Shown piece by piece: positions 52,496 through 59,853 of a DNA stretch of 64,000 nt. The position numbers and the translations under genes were made by a program. The number at the start of each line of letters is the position of its first letter. Position 1 is the stretch's first letter. Origin of the DNA: Alcaligenes aquatilis (GTDB taxonomy: Bacteria > Pseudomonadota > Gammaproteobacteria > Burkholderiales > Burkholderiaceae_B); assembly GCF_003076515.1 (NCBI RefSeq), contig NZ_CP022390.1:558001-622000 (forward strand). The letters run 5' to 3'. The notes below the pieces were generated by a model. The model saw nothing but the letters and a program-made list of their open reading frames with translations, did not search any database and had not been told where the DNA came from.

Positions 52496-53947
52496 ATGGC
52501 TGATTACGGTGTGACTCCGGAGGGATTTGTGCGTCCGCGCCTGCCTGAGATCCGGATGGAAATCATAGAAGAGCTGCGCCGCAATTTACGTGTTCGCGGC
52601 TTGCCTGATGATATGGAAACTAGGCCGGACTCGGTAACGGGGATAGTGATCGACACGTTTGCCGAGCGTGAAGCGGCTCTATGGGAAATGGGAGAGGGGG
52701 TGTATTACGCCATGTACCCGGGTTCGGCCAGTGGCGCCTCCCTGGATCGGGCCGTCTCCTTTTCGGGAGTCAAGCGCCTGAAGGCAGAGCGCAGTCGAGT
52801 GTATGTCGTGGCTTACGGCTTGCAGGGCACTCAAATTCCGGCCAGCGCACAGATTCGGCACCGCAGTACGCAAACGATCTGGCGCACAACACAGAACCTG
52901 ACTATCGGAGCAGAGGCCGCCGCAGATGTGCGCATTACTCCGCTTGTGCAGTCTTCGGCCAGCTATTCGGTGACGGTGGATGGCACGCCTTATGTCTATA
53001 CCAGTGGCGCTGGGGCCACCATGGCTTCTGTCCTGGCGGGGTTGATGGCGGCTTTGGCACCCAGCGGTTTGCAGATCGCCAGTGACGGCGCAACCATCCG
53101 TTTGGTTGCTGTGGCCACCTTGGCAGTCAGTGTCCAGCTTAGCAGCAACCTGTCTTTCGCAGAGATTGGTTCGCCTGTGCTGGCCGAAACCGTGGATGCG
53201 ATTGCCGAGAAGGCCGAACCAGGTGATCTGGATTCGATAGTGACGCTGGTTGCTGGCTGGGCGCGGGTGGTGAATTTGCAGCCAGGTGCAGTGGGACATC
53301 AGCGAGAAACAGACGCTCAGTTGCGTGCGCGCTATCGCCTGGGTGTATTCCGGTTTGGTGCCGCCACGCTGCCAAGTATCGGCCCCAACATTCTTAATGA
53401 GGTCCCCGGTATTCGTGATATCCGGGTCTTCAACAATCAAACCGATGAAATTGATGCCGCTGGGCGCAAGCCGCACAGCGTGCATGTGATTGCTGATGGT
53501 GGGCTTGATGATGATATTGCTCACGCGATTTATCGCTTCAAGAGCGGTGGCATTGATACCAACGGGGCAGTCACCAAAGTACTGGACACATCGGAAGGGA
53601 CCCAACTGATTCAGTTTGATCGGCCCCAGGCTGTGTATGTGTGGGTGCGAGCAGTGGTGAGCCTGCTACCGGTGGACGAGCAGGCCTTTCCGCCAGATGG
53701 TTTCGGGCAGATTGAGAAAGCCATTTTGGCGACCGGACAAGAGCACACAATCGGTCTGGATGTGCGCCACCAGCGATTCTTTTGCCTGATTTATGGCACC
53801 AGGGGAATTGCACAGGTGGATTTGAAACTTGCCCACTCCACTGATCCTGATTTTGTGCCTCGTCCAACTGATTACAAAGCAGCCAATATCGAGATCGGGG
53901 ATGCCCAGAAGGCGCTGTTTGATGCCAGCCGGATTGAGGTGACGTGA
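52496..53947 (+). CDS. baseplate wedge protein J (gp47-type)
   Basis: 483 residues. MADYGVTPEGFVRPRLPEIRMEII and ALWEMGEGVYYAMYPGSASGASLDRAVSFSGVKR are typical of Baseplate_J-like proteins, with ETDAQLRARYRLGVFRFGAATLPSI in the middle. It joins gp25-like and DUF2612-like parts into wedges around the hub. Its stop overlaps the next start. Confidence 0.87.
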   Translation: MADYGVTPEGFVRPRLPEIRMEIIEELRRNLRVRGLPDDMETRPDSVTGIVIDTFAEREAALWEMGEGVYYAMYPGSASGASLDRAVSFSGVKRLKAERSRVYVVAYGLQGTQIPASAQIRHRSTQTIWRTTQNLTIGAEAAADVRITPLVQSSASYSVTVDGTPYVYTSGAGATMASVLAGLMAALAPSGLQIASDGATIRLVAVATLAVSVQLSSNLSFAEIGSPVLAETVDAIAEKAEPGDLDSIVTLVAGWARVVNLQPGAVGHQRETDAQLRARYRLGVFRFGAATLPSIGPNILNEVPGIRDIRVFNNQTDEIDAAGRKPHSVHVIADGGLDDDIAHAIYRFKSGGIDTNGAVTKVLDTSEGTQLIQFDRPQAVYVWVRAVVSLLPVDEQAFPPDGFGQIEKAILATGQEHTIGLDVRHQRFFCLIYGTRGIAQVDLKLAHSTDPDFVPRPTDYKAANIEIGDAQKALFDASRIEVT

Positions 53948-54603
53948 TGAATCTGGAACAAGGTCATGCCGATGTTGCCTGGAAACACTTTCTGGACCAA
54001 TACGGTGGCTCCTCAAGACTGGAGTCCTTGGTGCGAGCCTTATATGCACCGCTTGAACATCATCAGCTCAAGGCTTTGCACGACGAGCGCTGGCTGGATG
54101 TCGCGGTGGGCCGACAACTGGATGGCATTGGCCAGATCGTTGGGCAATCTCGCGAAATTGAAAACTCGGTTTATGTGCAGTTCTTCGGCTTTGTTGGCCA
54201 GCCTGCGACCGTTGGCTTCGACTTGGCGCGTATCCGTCGTGAGCATGAAAGCGAAACATCCGGATCCAGCAAGCTTCTGGATCCGGAGTACCGGCGCATC
54301 CTGTACTGGAAGATCGCCGTCAACAATGGGCATGGCACGAGCCCGGAAATGGCTGCGGCCTTGAAGACGATTTTTGACGTGTCCCAAGTGCGCATCAAAG
54401 ACGTGGGTAACGCCAAGCTGAATATCTGGATCAGCGCTTTACCCGGCCCTAATAATCCCTTGATGGCCGACCCGTATCAATGGGTGCCTGCGGCGGCTGG
54501 AGTGGGGGTCCACATATTGACAGGGTCTAACGACAAACCGTTTGGCTTTACCAGTCAGGGCTTTTATGGCTTTGGCATCGGAATGCTTGCACGAGTGATT
54601 TGA
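53947..54603 (+). CDS. DUF2612-family baseplate/tail protein
   Basis: 218 residues from the ATG that overlaps the gpJ stop. LLDPEYRRILYWKIAVNNGHGTSPEMAAALKTIFDVSQVRIKD is the DUF2612 signature; it fills the position of the P2 gpI/T4 gp53-type wedge protein that connects fibres. The C-terminal part (FTSQGFYGFGIGMLARVI) is Gly and aromatic rich. It is the last gene before the fibre. Confidence 0.82.
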   Translation: MNLEQGHADVAWKHFLDQYGGSSRLESLVRALYAPLEHHQLKALHDERWLDVAVGRQLDGIGQIVGQSREIENSVYVQFFGFVGQPATVGFDLARIRREHESETSGSSKLLDPEYRRILYWKIAVNNGHGTSPEMAAALKTIFDVSQVRIKDVGNAKLNIWISALPGPNNPLMADPYQWVPAAAGVGVHILTGSNDKPFGFTSQGFYGFGIGMLARVI

Positions 54604-54641
54604 CAACCAATATTGCCAACCACGCACGCGTGTTGGTAGCC

Positions 54642-54664
54642 ACCGCCTTCGGACGGTCTTTTTA
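54642..54664 (+). terminator. weak hairpin before the fibre gene
   Basis: ACCGCC (54642-54647) and GACGGT (54652-54657) pair at five of six positions around TTCG, then CTTTTTAT. Weak as a terminator; it may limit fibre mRNA relative to wedge genes. Confidence 0.4.
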
Positions 54665-54676
54665 TGAGGTGTGAAC

Positions 54677-56275
54677 ATGGCAGTAGTGAATTTTTATTCT
54701 GGCTTCGAATACAAATGGGGCCAAACTGGCGGTGTGATTGATCTGCAAGATGATCAGTACAAACTGGGCTGGGCCTTTATCGGTTCGACCCCGCCTTCTG
54801 TGGAGCAGTTCAACAAACTGCAGCAACTGAATGATGAAAAGTTTGCCTGGTTGTGGGGGCAGTTCAAGTCGGCTGCCAGTGCGCGCAAGGTCACGCTTGG
54901 TGCCAATGACCTGCTGGGGCTGAACAAGTTGTTGACGGCAGCGACGCCCGATGCGAGTGCGACGGTCAAGGGCATGACGGCCTACGCCAGTGATGCGGAA
55001 GCCGCTGCCCGGACGGTCAAGACCAAGGCCCTGACTCCTTATGGTCTGGGTCTGAACCTGCAGTCCTCGGCCCGGGATACCACCGCCGGCAAAATCCTGA
55101 CAGTGGGTGCATTTGGCTTGGGAAGGGCCGGTGCAGATACGACGATTGATGCCTGGCCAGCGGAAAACCTGAGCACGCTGGACGTGGGGGCTGGCATGTA
55201 TTACGTGCCAAATGCACAAGGAGCCGCCAGCAATTTACCCGCCGGTGTGACTAATCAAGGGGTGGTATTCCACCGTCAGTCAGGTTCCGGTGGCGGTCAG
55301 CTCTATGCCTCTTTTGATGGTGAGCTTGCTTGGCGTGGCCGTCGATCCGGTGAGTACACCGCGTGGAACCGGGCGTTGGCTGTGGGTGACTATGGCTTGG
55401 GTGCGGGTACCGTTAATCCGGCTAATGGCCGGGATAGTGTCAATCCATTTGGCTGGTACTACCAGAACCGTACTACGACCTGGGGTGGAGGCTCGTTCTT
55501 TTTGGATATGCCGTATGGCACGGCACTGAATGCTGGTTTGCGCCTTTCTACCGATCCTTACACTGATAATTTTTATTTGAACGGTGGTGTGTCGGGCAAG
55601 AAGGAGTATCGGGCCGCCTGCAAAATCTGGCACAACAAGAACTTTGATCCCGATACGAAGGCCGACAAATCGACCTCGATCCCCACATTTGCCACTGCAC
55701 CAAAGACCAACCAAGGTCCGGTGATTTACGTGATCGATCGCCAACAGCTCTTGCAATGGCAGACTATCGGTTCGTTTACAGGCTATGCCAGCCTGAACGT
55801 CGGTCGTTTTGTCTGGGGGACGTCGAAGAATGCCCGCGTGGATGAAGTTGATGCAATTGGGCAGGTCGTTGCTCCAACCAATACACGCTTTGTTGCCCTG
55901 GTGGCCTGGGCGGAGGCAAACGGCCACGTCGTCGCTCCAGGGGACTGGAAGAAGGGGGCATTTGTGTTTTCGAAAGTCTCTGCAGGCAGTTTCCGCCTGC
56001 CTGATTTGCGTGATCAATTCATCCGCGCAACCGGAACTGACGCTGACACTGCAAATGCGAGGTTGATAGGTACCAAGCAAGTTGAAGGCTTTAAAACACA
56101 CACACACCTGGCACCGACCCCTGAGGGAAATACCGGTGCCCGATATTTCATTTATGGTTCGGCCGTGGACTCTTATGACTATGAGGAGCCTGGTGGCACA
56201 CTACCTACCACTTCTACGGGAGGAGCAGAAACACGACCTATTAATCTCGCCCTGCACCCACGTATTCAAATTTGA
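54677..56275 (+). CDS. tail fibre protein with switchable C-terminal tip
   Basis: 532 residues, ATG after GAGGTG. The N-terminal part (FEYKWGQTGGVIDLQDDQYKLGWAFIG) would attach to the wedge. A long Gly-rich beta region follows. Near the end is the phage-collar-like sequence FRLPDLRDQFIRATGTDADTANARLIGT, followed by the tip (KQVEGFKTHTHLAPT ... ETRPINLALHPRIQI). The crossover sequence at 56048-56070 encodes TANARLIG, just before the tip. The last 75 residues are therefore a replaceable cassette. The 26-base palindrome at 56258-56283 contains its stop codon. Confidence 0.85.
   Translation: MAVVNFYSGFEYKWGQTGGVIDLQDDQYKLGWAFIGSTPPSVEQFNKLQQLNDEKFAWLWGQFKSAASARKVTLGANDLLGLNKLLTAATPDASATVKGMTAYASDAEAAARTVKTKALTPYGLGLNLQSSARDTTAGKILTVGAFGLGRAGADTTIDAWPAENLSTLDVGAGMYYVPNAQGAASNLPAGVTNQGVVFHRQSGSGGGQLYASFDGELAWRGRRSGEYTAWNRALAVGDYGLGAGTVNPANGRDSVNPFGWYYQNRTTTWGGGSFFLDMPYGTALNAGLRLSTDPYTDNFYLNGGVSGKKEYRAACKIWHNKNFDPDTKADKSTSIPTFATAPKTNQGPVIYVIDRQQLLQWQTIGSFTGYASLNVGRFVWGTSKNARVDEVDAIGQVVAPTNTRFVALVAWAEANGHVVAPGDWKKGAFVFSKVSAGSFRLPDLRDQFIRATGTDADTANARLIGTKQVEGFKTHTHLAPTPEGNTGARYFIYGSAVDSYDYEEPGGTLPTTSTGGAETRPINLALHPRIQI
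56048..56070 (+). repeat. crossover site 1 (in fibre gene), shufflon-like
   Basis: Begins ACTGCAAATGCGAGGTT and continues GATAGG. Codons read Thr-Ala-Asn-Ala-Arg-Leu-Ile-Gly. The first 17 bases recur exactly, inverted, at 57312-57328; over 23 bases the two copies differ at one position. All other copies keep the codon phase, so exchange preserves the frame. Confidence 0.8.
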
Positions 56276-56283
56276 ATACGTGG
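56258..56283. repeat. perfect 26-base palindrome at convergent fibre ends
   Basis: The arm CCACGTATTCAAA is followed at once by its exact complement. Read on the plus strand it encodes PRIQI-stop of the expressed fibre; read on the minus strand it encodes PRIQI-stop of the facing cassette. It can fold as a hairpin and could end both transcripts. Confidence 0.85.
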
Positions 56284-56520
56284 ATATAGCGCCGTATTAA
56301 TTGAGCGGGTTTCAGATCCATTACCTGTGTGAACAACACCGTAAATAATCCCAGGATCTGCTGAGTCGGCTAAACCAATCGACGCGCTAATCCCAGTCGC
56401 GCCAAGCTTTGCTCGGTCTAACGTATGGATATTCCCTCCCGACTTCAAACCATAGACATCATGTTTCTCCCAGCGAACAGCCTCTATTTGAAGAGTCCCT
56501 AATGGCCTCGCATTTGCAGC
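56266..56520 (-). pseudogene. silent alternative fibre-tip cassette C2
   Basis: On the minus strand, site 2 (GCTGCAAATGCGAGG) is followed by an open frame of 84 codons: ANARPLGTLQIEAVRWEKHD near the start and GNGSETRSINTALYPRIQI at the end. It has no promoter or ribosome site of its own and begins exactly at the crossover sequence, so it is a storage cassette that would become expressed after inversion, not a separate gene. Confidence 0.75.
56498..56520 (-). repeat. crossover site 2
   Basis: Reads GCTGCAAATGCGAGGCCAT then TAGG on the minus strand, inverted relative to site 1. It shares the 14-base core CTGCAAATGCGAGG. It lies back to back with site 3, 14 bases away. Confidence 0.75.
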
Positions 56521-56534
56521 GAAGTGGCCACCCA

Positions 56535-56557
56535 ACTGCAAATGTGAGAGGTTTGGG
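56535..56557 (+). repeat. crossover site 3 (diverged)
   Basis: ACTGCAAATG is identical to site 1, then TGAGAGGTTTGGG. The codon phase is conserved (TANVRGLG). More diverged than sites 2 and 5, so recombination here may be weaker. Confidence 0.6.
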
Positions 56558-56759
56558 TAATGCGCAACCTGCAGCCACAAAAATGCTCCCGATTCAGACT
56601 TGGGCATCAAGTAGCTTTGACGTGACAGGCGCATCTATTTCTTTAGTGGGGGCTGATACAGGCGGCTCTCTGGGGCCTTTATCCGCAGCAATGGTCCCAA
56701 ATCAGGGCTCCGAAACGCGACCGCAAAATACGGCTCTCCACCCGCGCATTCAAATCTGA
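56535..56759 (+). pseudogene. silent alternative fibre-tip cassette C3
   Basis: Site 3 (ACTGCAAATGTGAGAGG) opens an uninterrupted frame of 74 codons: TANVRGLGNAQPAATK near the start, SFDVTGASISLVGADTGG, and the end GSETRPQNTALHPRIQI. No start signals. It is in the same orientation as the expressed fibre, so it can be joined only after a prior inversion of a segment containing it. Confidence 0.72.
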
Positions 56760-56765
56760 ATTCGT
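56742..56765. repeat. imperfect palindrome at the end of cassette C3
   Basis: CCGCGCATTCA and TGAATTCGTGG around AATC pair with one mismatch and one G-T. The minus strand still encodes PRIQI-stop here, showing that a facing cassette once met C3 and has been lost. Confidence 0.6.
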
Positions 56766-56767
56766 GG

Positions 56768-57077
56768 TAGCAAAGTTAAAGCCATTAGGCACTGAAAACT
56801 CGACGGTGCTTTACTTATTCGATGAGGGCTGAGAGGGTTAGCTTCTGTGCAAATAGACACAGCTCAACCCTGAGTCGGTGTTGTCGGATCTTTAGTTGCC
56901 GACTCATCAGATGGACTGTTCAGAGTCTCTAGTCATGCGACACATTATGCGCAGGAGGCAATTCCTGGTGCTGGGTATTTTTTAAGTCGTGTAGATTTTG
57001 ATAGTTCTCGTGTAGTGCGTACGTCGGGTGTGAGTCGTCCGATCAGCACCGCACTTTATCCGCGCCTTCAGATCTGA
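56768..57077 (+). pseudogene. decayed fibre-tip cassette C4
   Basis: A degenerate site 4 (56768-56789, sharing GCAAA and GCCATTAGG with site 2) leads into PLGTENSTVLYLFDEG and then a stop. A second open stretch from 56874 in the terminal frame reads VGVVGSLVADSSDGLF ... VDFDSSRVVRTSGVSRPI and ends STALYPRLQI. Stops separate the two parts, so this cassette can no longer give a full tip. Its end resembles cassette C5. Confidence 0.65.
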
Positions 57078-57087
57078 AGGCGCGGAT
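57058..57087. repeat. perfect 30-base palindrome at convergent cassette ends
   Basis: The 15-base arm ATCCGCGCCTTCAGA is followed by its exact complement. Both strands encode PRLQI-stop, for cassettes C4 (plus) and C5 (minus). It is the same arrangement as at 56258 with a different sequence. Confidence 0.85.
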
Positions 57088-57328
57088 GCAATGAGGTATT
57101 TAAAGGACGGGTTTCTAAGCTCGACCGAACCACCCGTTTGGAGTCAAAAGAAACTGTGGATGAGAACCCTGCACCAGTCATACGGTAGGAGTTTTCTACA
57201 GGGTCTCGCTTCTCTAGAAAGACCCCCGTAGAGGGGACGCCCCCGATCATCTCAGCGAATCTCATTGAGCCTACTATTCGTTCTACTGCGTCATTCTGGC
57301 CGCTGCCTAGCAACCTCGCATTTGCAGT
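57068..57328 (-). pseudogene. silent alternative fibre-tip cassette C5
   Basis: On the minus strand, site 5 is followed by 86 open codons: TANARLLGSGQNDAVERIVG, a middle GGVPSTGVFLEKRDPVENSY and the end ETRPLNTSLHPRLQI. A stop lies just upstream of the site, so it has no independent start. It faces the expressed fibre and has the best-matching crossover site, so a single inversion of 1.25 kb would install it in frame. Confidence 0.78.
57306..57328 (-). repeat. crossover site 5
   Basis: On the minus strand it reads ACTGCAAATGCGAGGTT then GCTAGG, differing from site 1 at one of 23 bases and in opposite orientation. It marks the outer end of the invertible region. Confidence 0.8.
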
Positions 57329-57382
57329 CCCATAGTCACTTTTTTAATTTTTCAAGCCACCACGATGTGGTCAGGAGTTTTT

Positions 57383-58078
57383 ATGACTTATTTTCAAACT
57401 GATGCTCATGGCCTGTTTTGCGGCCAGACCCCTTATCAAGAGAAAGGATTTGGTGATGTCGTCGTTGCGCCGCCCAGCACTATTCCTGCCGGTAAGGTAG
57501 CACGTTGGGTGTCTCGCCTGGAAACGCTGGATATTCAGTACGGGGATGCAAATACTGGAGAGTGGCAACTGGTGGAGGACAATCGCCAAGCTACGCTTTA
57601 TACCCCGGATGGTCCTTATACTCTCGGCGAATCCTACCTTGGCCAGACTTATGATGGCCTGGGAGTCTTGCCCCCTTGGCTGAGTGTCGAGTCTGGTCCT
57701 GAGGTGGAGCCAAGCCTGGAGCAGTTGCGTGAACAGCAGTTGGCCCTTGTGAACGCGGGTTTTGAGAGTGCCGTGTCTGAGTTGACTGCCGGTTATCCTG
57801 CAACTGAGCGCTTGACCTGGCCTGTACAGCAGGCAGAGGCCCTGGCATGGTCCAAAGACTCATCGATAGCAACGCCGTATCTGGATGGCATTGCGACTGC
57901 CCGTGGCATTTCGTTGGACGAAATGCGTGAAAAGACCTTGACACAAGTGCGGTCGTTTCTGGAGTTGACCCAGCATCTCATTGGTGTGCGTCAGGGCTTG
58001 CGTGATCAGATTGATGCTGCTGTTTCCGAGGAGGCTGTCAAAGCCATTGTTTGGCCGGTATCAGGCGCTCAGGCGTAA
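57383..58078 (+). CDS. tail fibre assembly/chaperone-like protein (DUF4376-like C terminus)
   Basis: 231 residues from MTYFQTDAHGLFCGQTPYQ; AGGA is seven bases upstream. The last 110 residues (LTWPVQQAEALAWSKDSSIATPYLDGIATARGISLDEMREKTL) follow the DUF4376 pattern common in phage genes behind fibre genes. It probably helps fold or trimerise the fibre. Because it lies outside the cassettes, one chaperone would serve every tip version. It overlaps the recombinase 3' end by 18 bases, convergently. Confidence 0.75.
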   Translation: MTYFQTDAHGLFCGQTPYQEKGFGDVVVAPPSTIPAGKVARWVSRLETLDIQYGDANTGEWQLVEDNRQATLYTPDGPYTLGESYLGQTYDGLGVLPPWLSVESGPEVEPSLEQLREQQLALVNAGFESAVSELTAGYPATERLTWPVQQAEALAWSKDSSIATPYLDGIATARGISLDEMREKTLTQVRSFLELTQHLIGVRQGLRDQIDAAVSEEAVKAIVWPVSGAQA

Positions 58079-59071
58079 GTGGTCAGCCTGGGCGCGGCCC
58101 AGTTTGCTGCGCATCAGTTTTTGAGCCAAGTCCCGCCCGCGAGGATGAAAGTAGCGTTGCAACATCCGGGTATCTCTATGCCCGGTCACTTTGGCAAGCT
58201 CGTGGGCGGGGAAGACATCAGCTAACCGAGAAGTAGCTTCATGGCGTAAGTCGTGAAACCGCAAATCCAGAAAGTAGGCTCGTACAGGACGCCGGTTGTA
58301 GCCACGGCACAAGGCTTCGTAGGCTTTACGTGCGCGCAGGCGGGCGCGCGCGAAAGCTCGGCTGATAGATCCGGGAGTGACATCAAAAATGCGGCCACGC
58401 AGTGATTTGCCCACTAGCCATTTGCGCAGTGCGTCGCGGGCGAACGGTGTTAAAGGCACATAACGGGTGTCCCCATTCTTGGTGTCTTGCAAGGTAATGA
58501 CCCCATGGGTCAGATCAATTTGCTCGCGCGTCAGATTCACGATTTCCGAGCGACGCATGCCTGTTTCCACCGCCAAGCTGACCACAGTGGGCAGACAACT
58601 GGAGCGGGTGTGTTTCAGGATCCACTCGAACTCGGAGCGTGGGCATTCCTCAGCGCTGACGCCATACAGACGAATCTGATTAAAAAGTCGACGGTCGCGT
58701 GCATCGTTGACAGCGGGGCGTCGAATTAGCTGAACCGGGTTAGCCAACCAGCTATAGCCCCAATCTTTACGGGCGACGGTATATAGATGGGATAGCAGGG
58801 CCATCCGTCGATTGACGGTAGCGGGAGCGCGATCTTGCATCCATTCGTCGCGTACGCGTTGCAAGTCTTGCGGGGTAATCCGCGCTAGGTTCCGGTTTGC
58901 CAACAGGGTGCTATTCCAGGCCCGGGTTAGTGAACGCTCCTGGTAGGCCGATTTTTTTAGTGTAGACACCTCACTCAGGTATCGCTCCAAGGCCTCTGCC
59001 AATGAAGGGCAGGTTCGGGAAAGGCGGCGCTGACGGGTGGCATTCATAAGTAAATCTGTCTTGTAGGCCAT
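58061..59071 (-). CDS. Rci-like shufflon tyrosine recombinase
   Basis: About 336 residues from MAYKTDLL; starts at 59164 (GTG) and 59047 are also possible and none has a clear ribosome site. The core NPVQLIRRPAVNDARDRRL and the helical N-terminal domain resemble R64 Rci (NPVELVRKPKVSSGRDRRL, from memory). Catalytic residues are present: Arg in ETGMRRSEI, Lys in DTKNGDTRY, His-X2-Arg in FHDLRHEA, His in TGHRDT and Tyr in LQRYFHP. Its position beside the tip cassettes, not at an island edge, supports inversion rather than integration. Confidence 0.83.
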   Translation of the reverse strand: MAYKTDLLMNATRQRRLSRTCPSLAEALERYLSEVSTLKKSAYQERSLTRAWNSTLLANRNLARITPQDLQRVRDEWMQDRAPATVNRRMALLSHLYTVARKDWGYSWLANPVQLIRRPAVNDARDRRLFNQIRLYGVSAEECPRSEFEWILKHTRSSCLPTVVSLAVETGMRRSEIVNLTREQIDLTHGVITLQDTKNGDTRYVPLTPFARDALRKWLVGKSLRGRIFDVTPGSISRAFARARLRARKAYEALCRGYNRRPVRAYFLDLRFHDLRHEATSRLADVFPAHELAKVTGHRDTRMLQRYFHPRGRDLAQKLMRSKLGRAQADHLRLSA

Positions 59072-59183
59072 ATAGCAGGTCGCTTCAACTGTGATTTTTA
59101 ACAGCCCATGTTTCTGTGGAGCGTTTATTCGGCGTTTTTGCGGGTTCCCTAGTTTGGTGATCACGCTTATTTAAGGAAAAAAA

Positions 59184-59411
59184 ATGATGTTCGATAACGA
59201 CGCCGCTCACCTACCCATAAGCACGGGTTCGGCCCTGCTTATTTATGGTTGGACCATGCAGGATTTTGTGCTGACTTTATGGGCGGCTTATGTGGTGATT
59301 TTGATCGTGACCAAGCTGCCCGAGTTCATTCGGGCGGCTGCGCGGATTGTGGGTGGGGTGCGGCAGGCCTGGCGCCAGCTCAAGGAGTGGAAGCATGGAT
59401 CTGAAGACTAA
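59184..59411 (+). CDS. putative holin / small membrane lysis protein
   Basis: 75 residues from the ATG after AAGGAAAA. One strong membrane segment (QDFVLTLWAAYVVILIVTKLP) and a basic C-terminal tail (RQAWRQLKEWKHG) fit small holin-type proteins. It overlaps the endolysin by 17 bases. It is divergent from the recombinase gene. Confidence 0.7.
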   Translation: MMFDNDAAHLPISTGSALLIYGWTMQDFVLTLWAAYVVILIVTKLPEFIRAAARIVGGVRQAWRQLKEWKHGSED

Positions 59412-59853
59412 GTGGGGGGCGGGGGTGATCTCGGCGGCGATTGCTTTGGTTGCTGCTTGGGAAGGGCGCTCTTTGATCGCCTATGTGGACCCGGTGGGCA
59501 TTCCGACCATTTGCGACGGCTACACGCAAGGCGTCAAGCTGGGGGATGTGGCCAGCCCGGCACATTGTGACGCTTTGACCGAGCAGGAGGTGCGTCGTGC
59601 TTTGGCTGTGGTGGATCGCTCTGTGAGCTATCCCTTGCCGGATGAAGTGCGTGTGGCGCTGAGCAGCTTTGTCTACAACGTGGGGGCCGGGGCGTTTTCC
59701 AATTCCACTTTGCTGTGCAAGCTACGGGTTCAGGATATAGCCGGAGCATGTCGGGAGCTAGACCGTTGGGTTTATGCCGGTGGCCGCAAACTGCGGGGGC
59801 TGGAGCGGCGGCGTCAGGCAGAGAGGCAGCTATGTCTATCAAGTCTGCTTTAG
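59395..59853 (+). CDS. SAR endolysin, GH24 (T4-type) lysozyme
   Basis: 152 residues. The N-terminal GVISAAIALVAAW is a weakly hydrophobic signal-arrest-release anchor. The catalytic triad E-X8-D-X5-T is present (WEGRSLIAYVDPVGIPT), followed by the SFVYNVGAGAFSNSTLL motif. It cleaves murein after release from the membrane. In a tailocin its job is to free particles from the producer cell. Confidence 0.9.
   Translation: MDLKTKWGAGVISAAIALVAAWEGRSLIAYVDPVGIPTICDGYTQGVKLGDVASPAHCDALTEQEVRRALAVVDRSVSYPLPDEVRVALSSFVYNVGAGAFSNSTLLCKLRVQDIAGACRELDRWVYAGGRKLRGLERRRQAERQLCLSSLL

Noticed and set aside
55280..56107. Long minus-strand frame (275 codons) opposite the fibre gene
   Set aside because: It mirrors the fibre coding sequence, has no ribosome site and no recognisable domain; a shadow of Gly/Thr-rich coding DNA.
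56409..56759. Stand-alone gene of 116 codons after the fibre gene
   Set aside because: Its first 42 codons are the antisense of cassette C2; only the part after site 3 matches fibre tips. It is better described as silent cassette C3.
56048..57328. CRISPR array suggested by repeated short sequences
   Set aside because: The repeats are few, in both orientations, unevenly spaced and lie in frame with fibre coding sequence; there are no cas genes in the window.
58061..59164. Tyrosine recombinase as a prophage integrase with flanking att sites
   Set aside because: It lies between fibre-assembly and lysis genes, not at an edge; its sequence is nearer to Rci; and I could not find a direct repeat at the two ends of the island that would serve as attL/attR.
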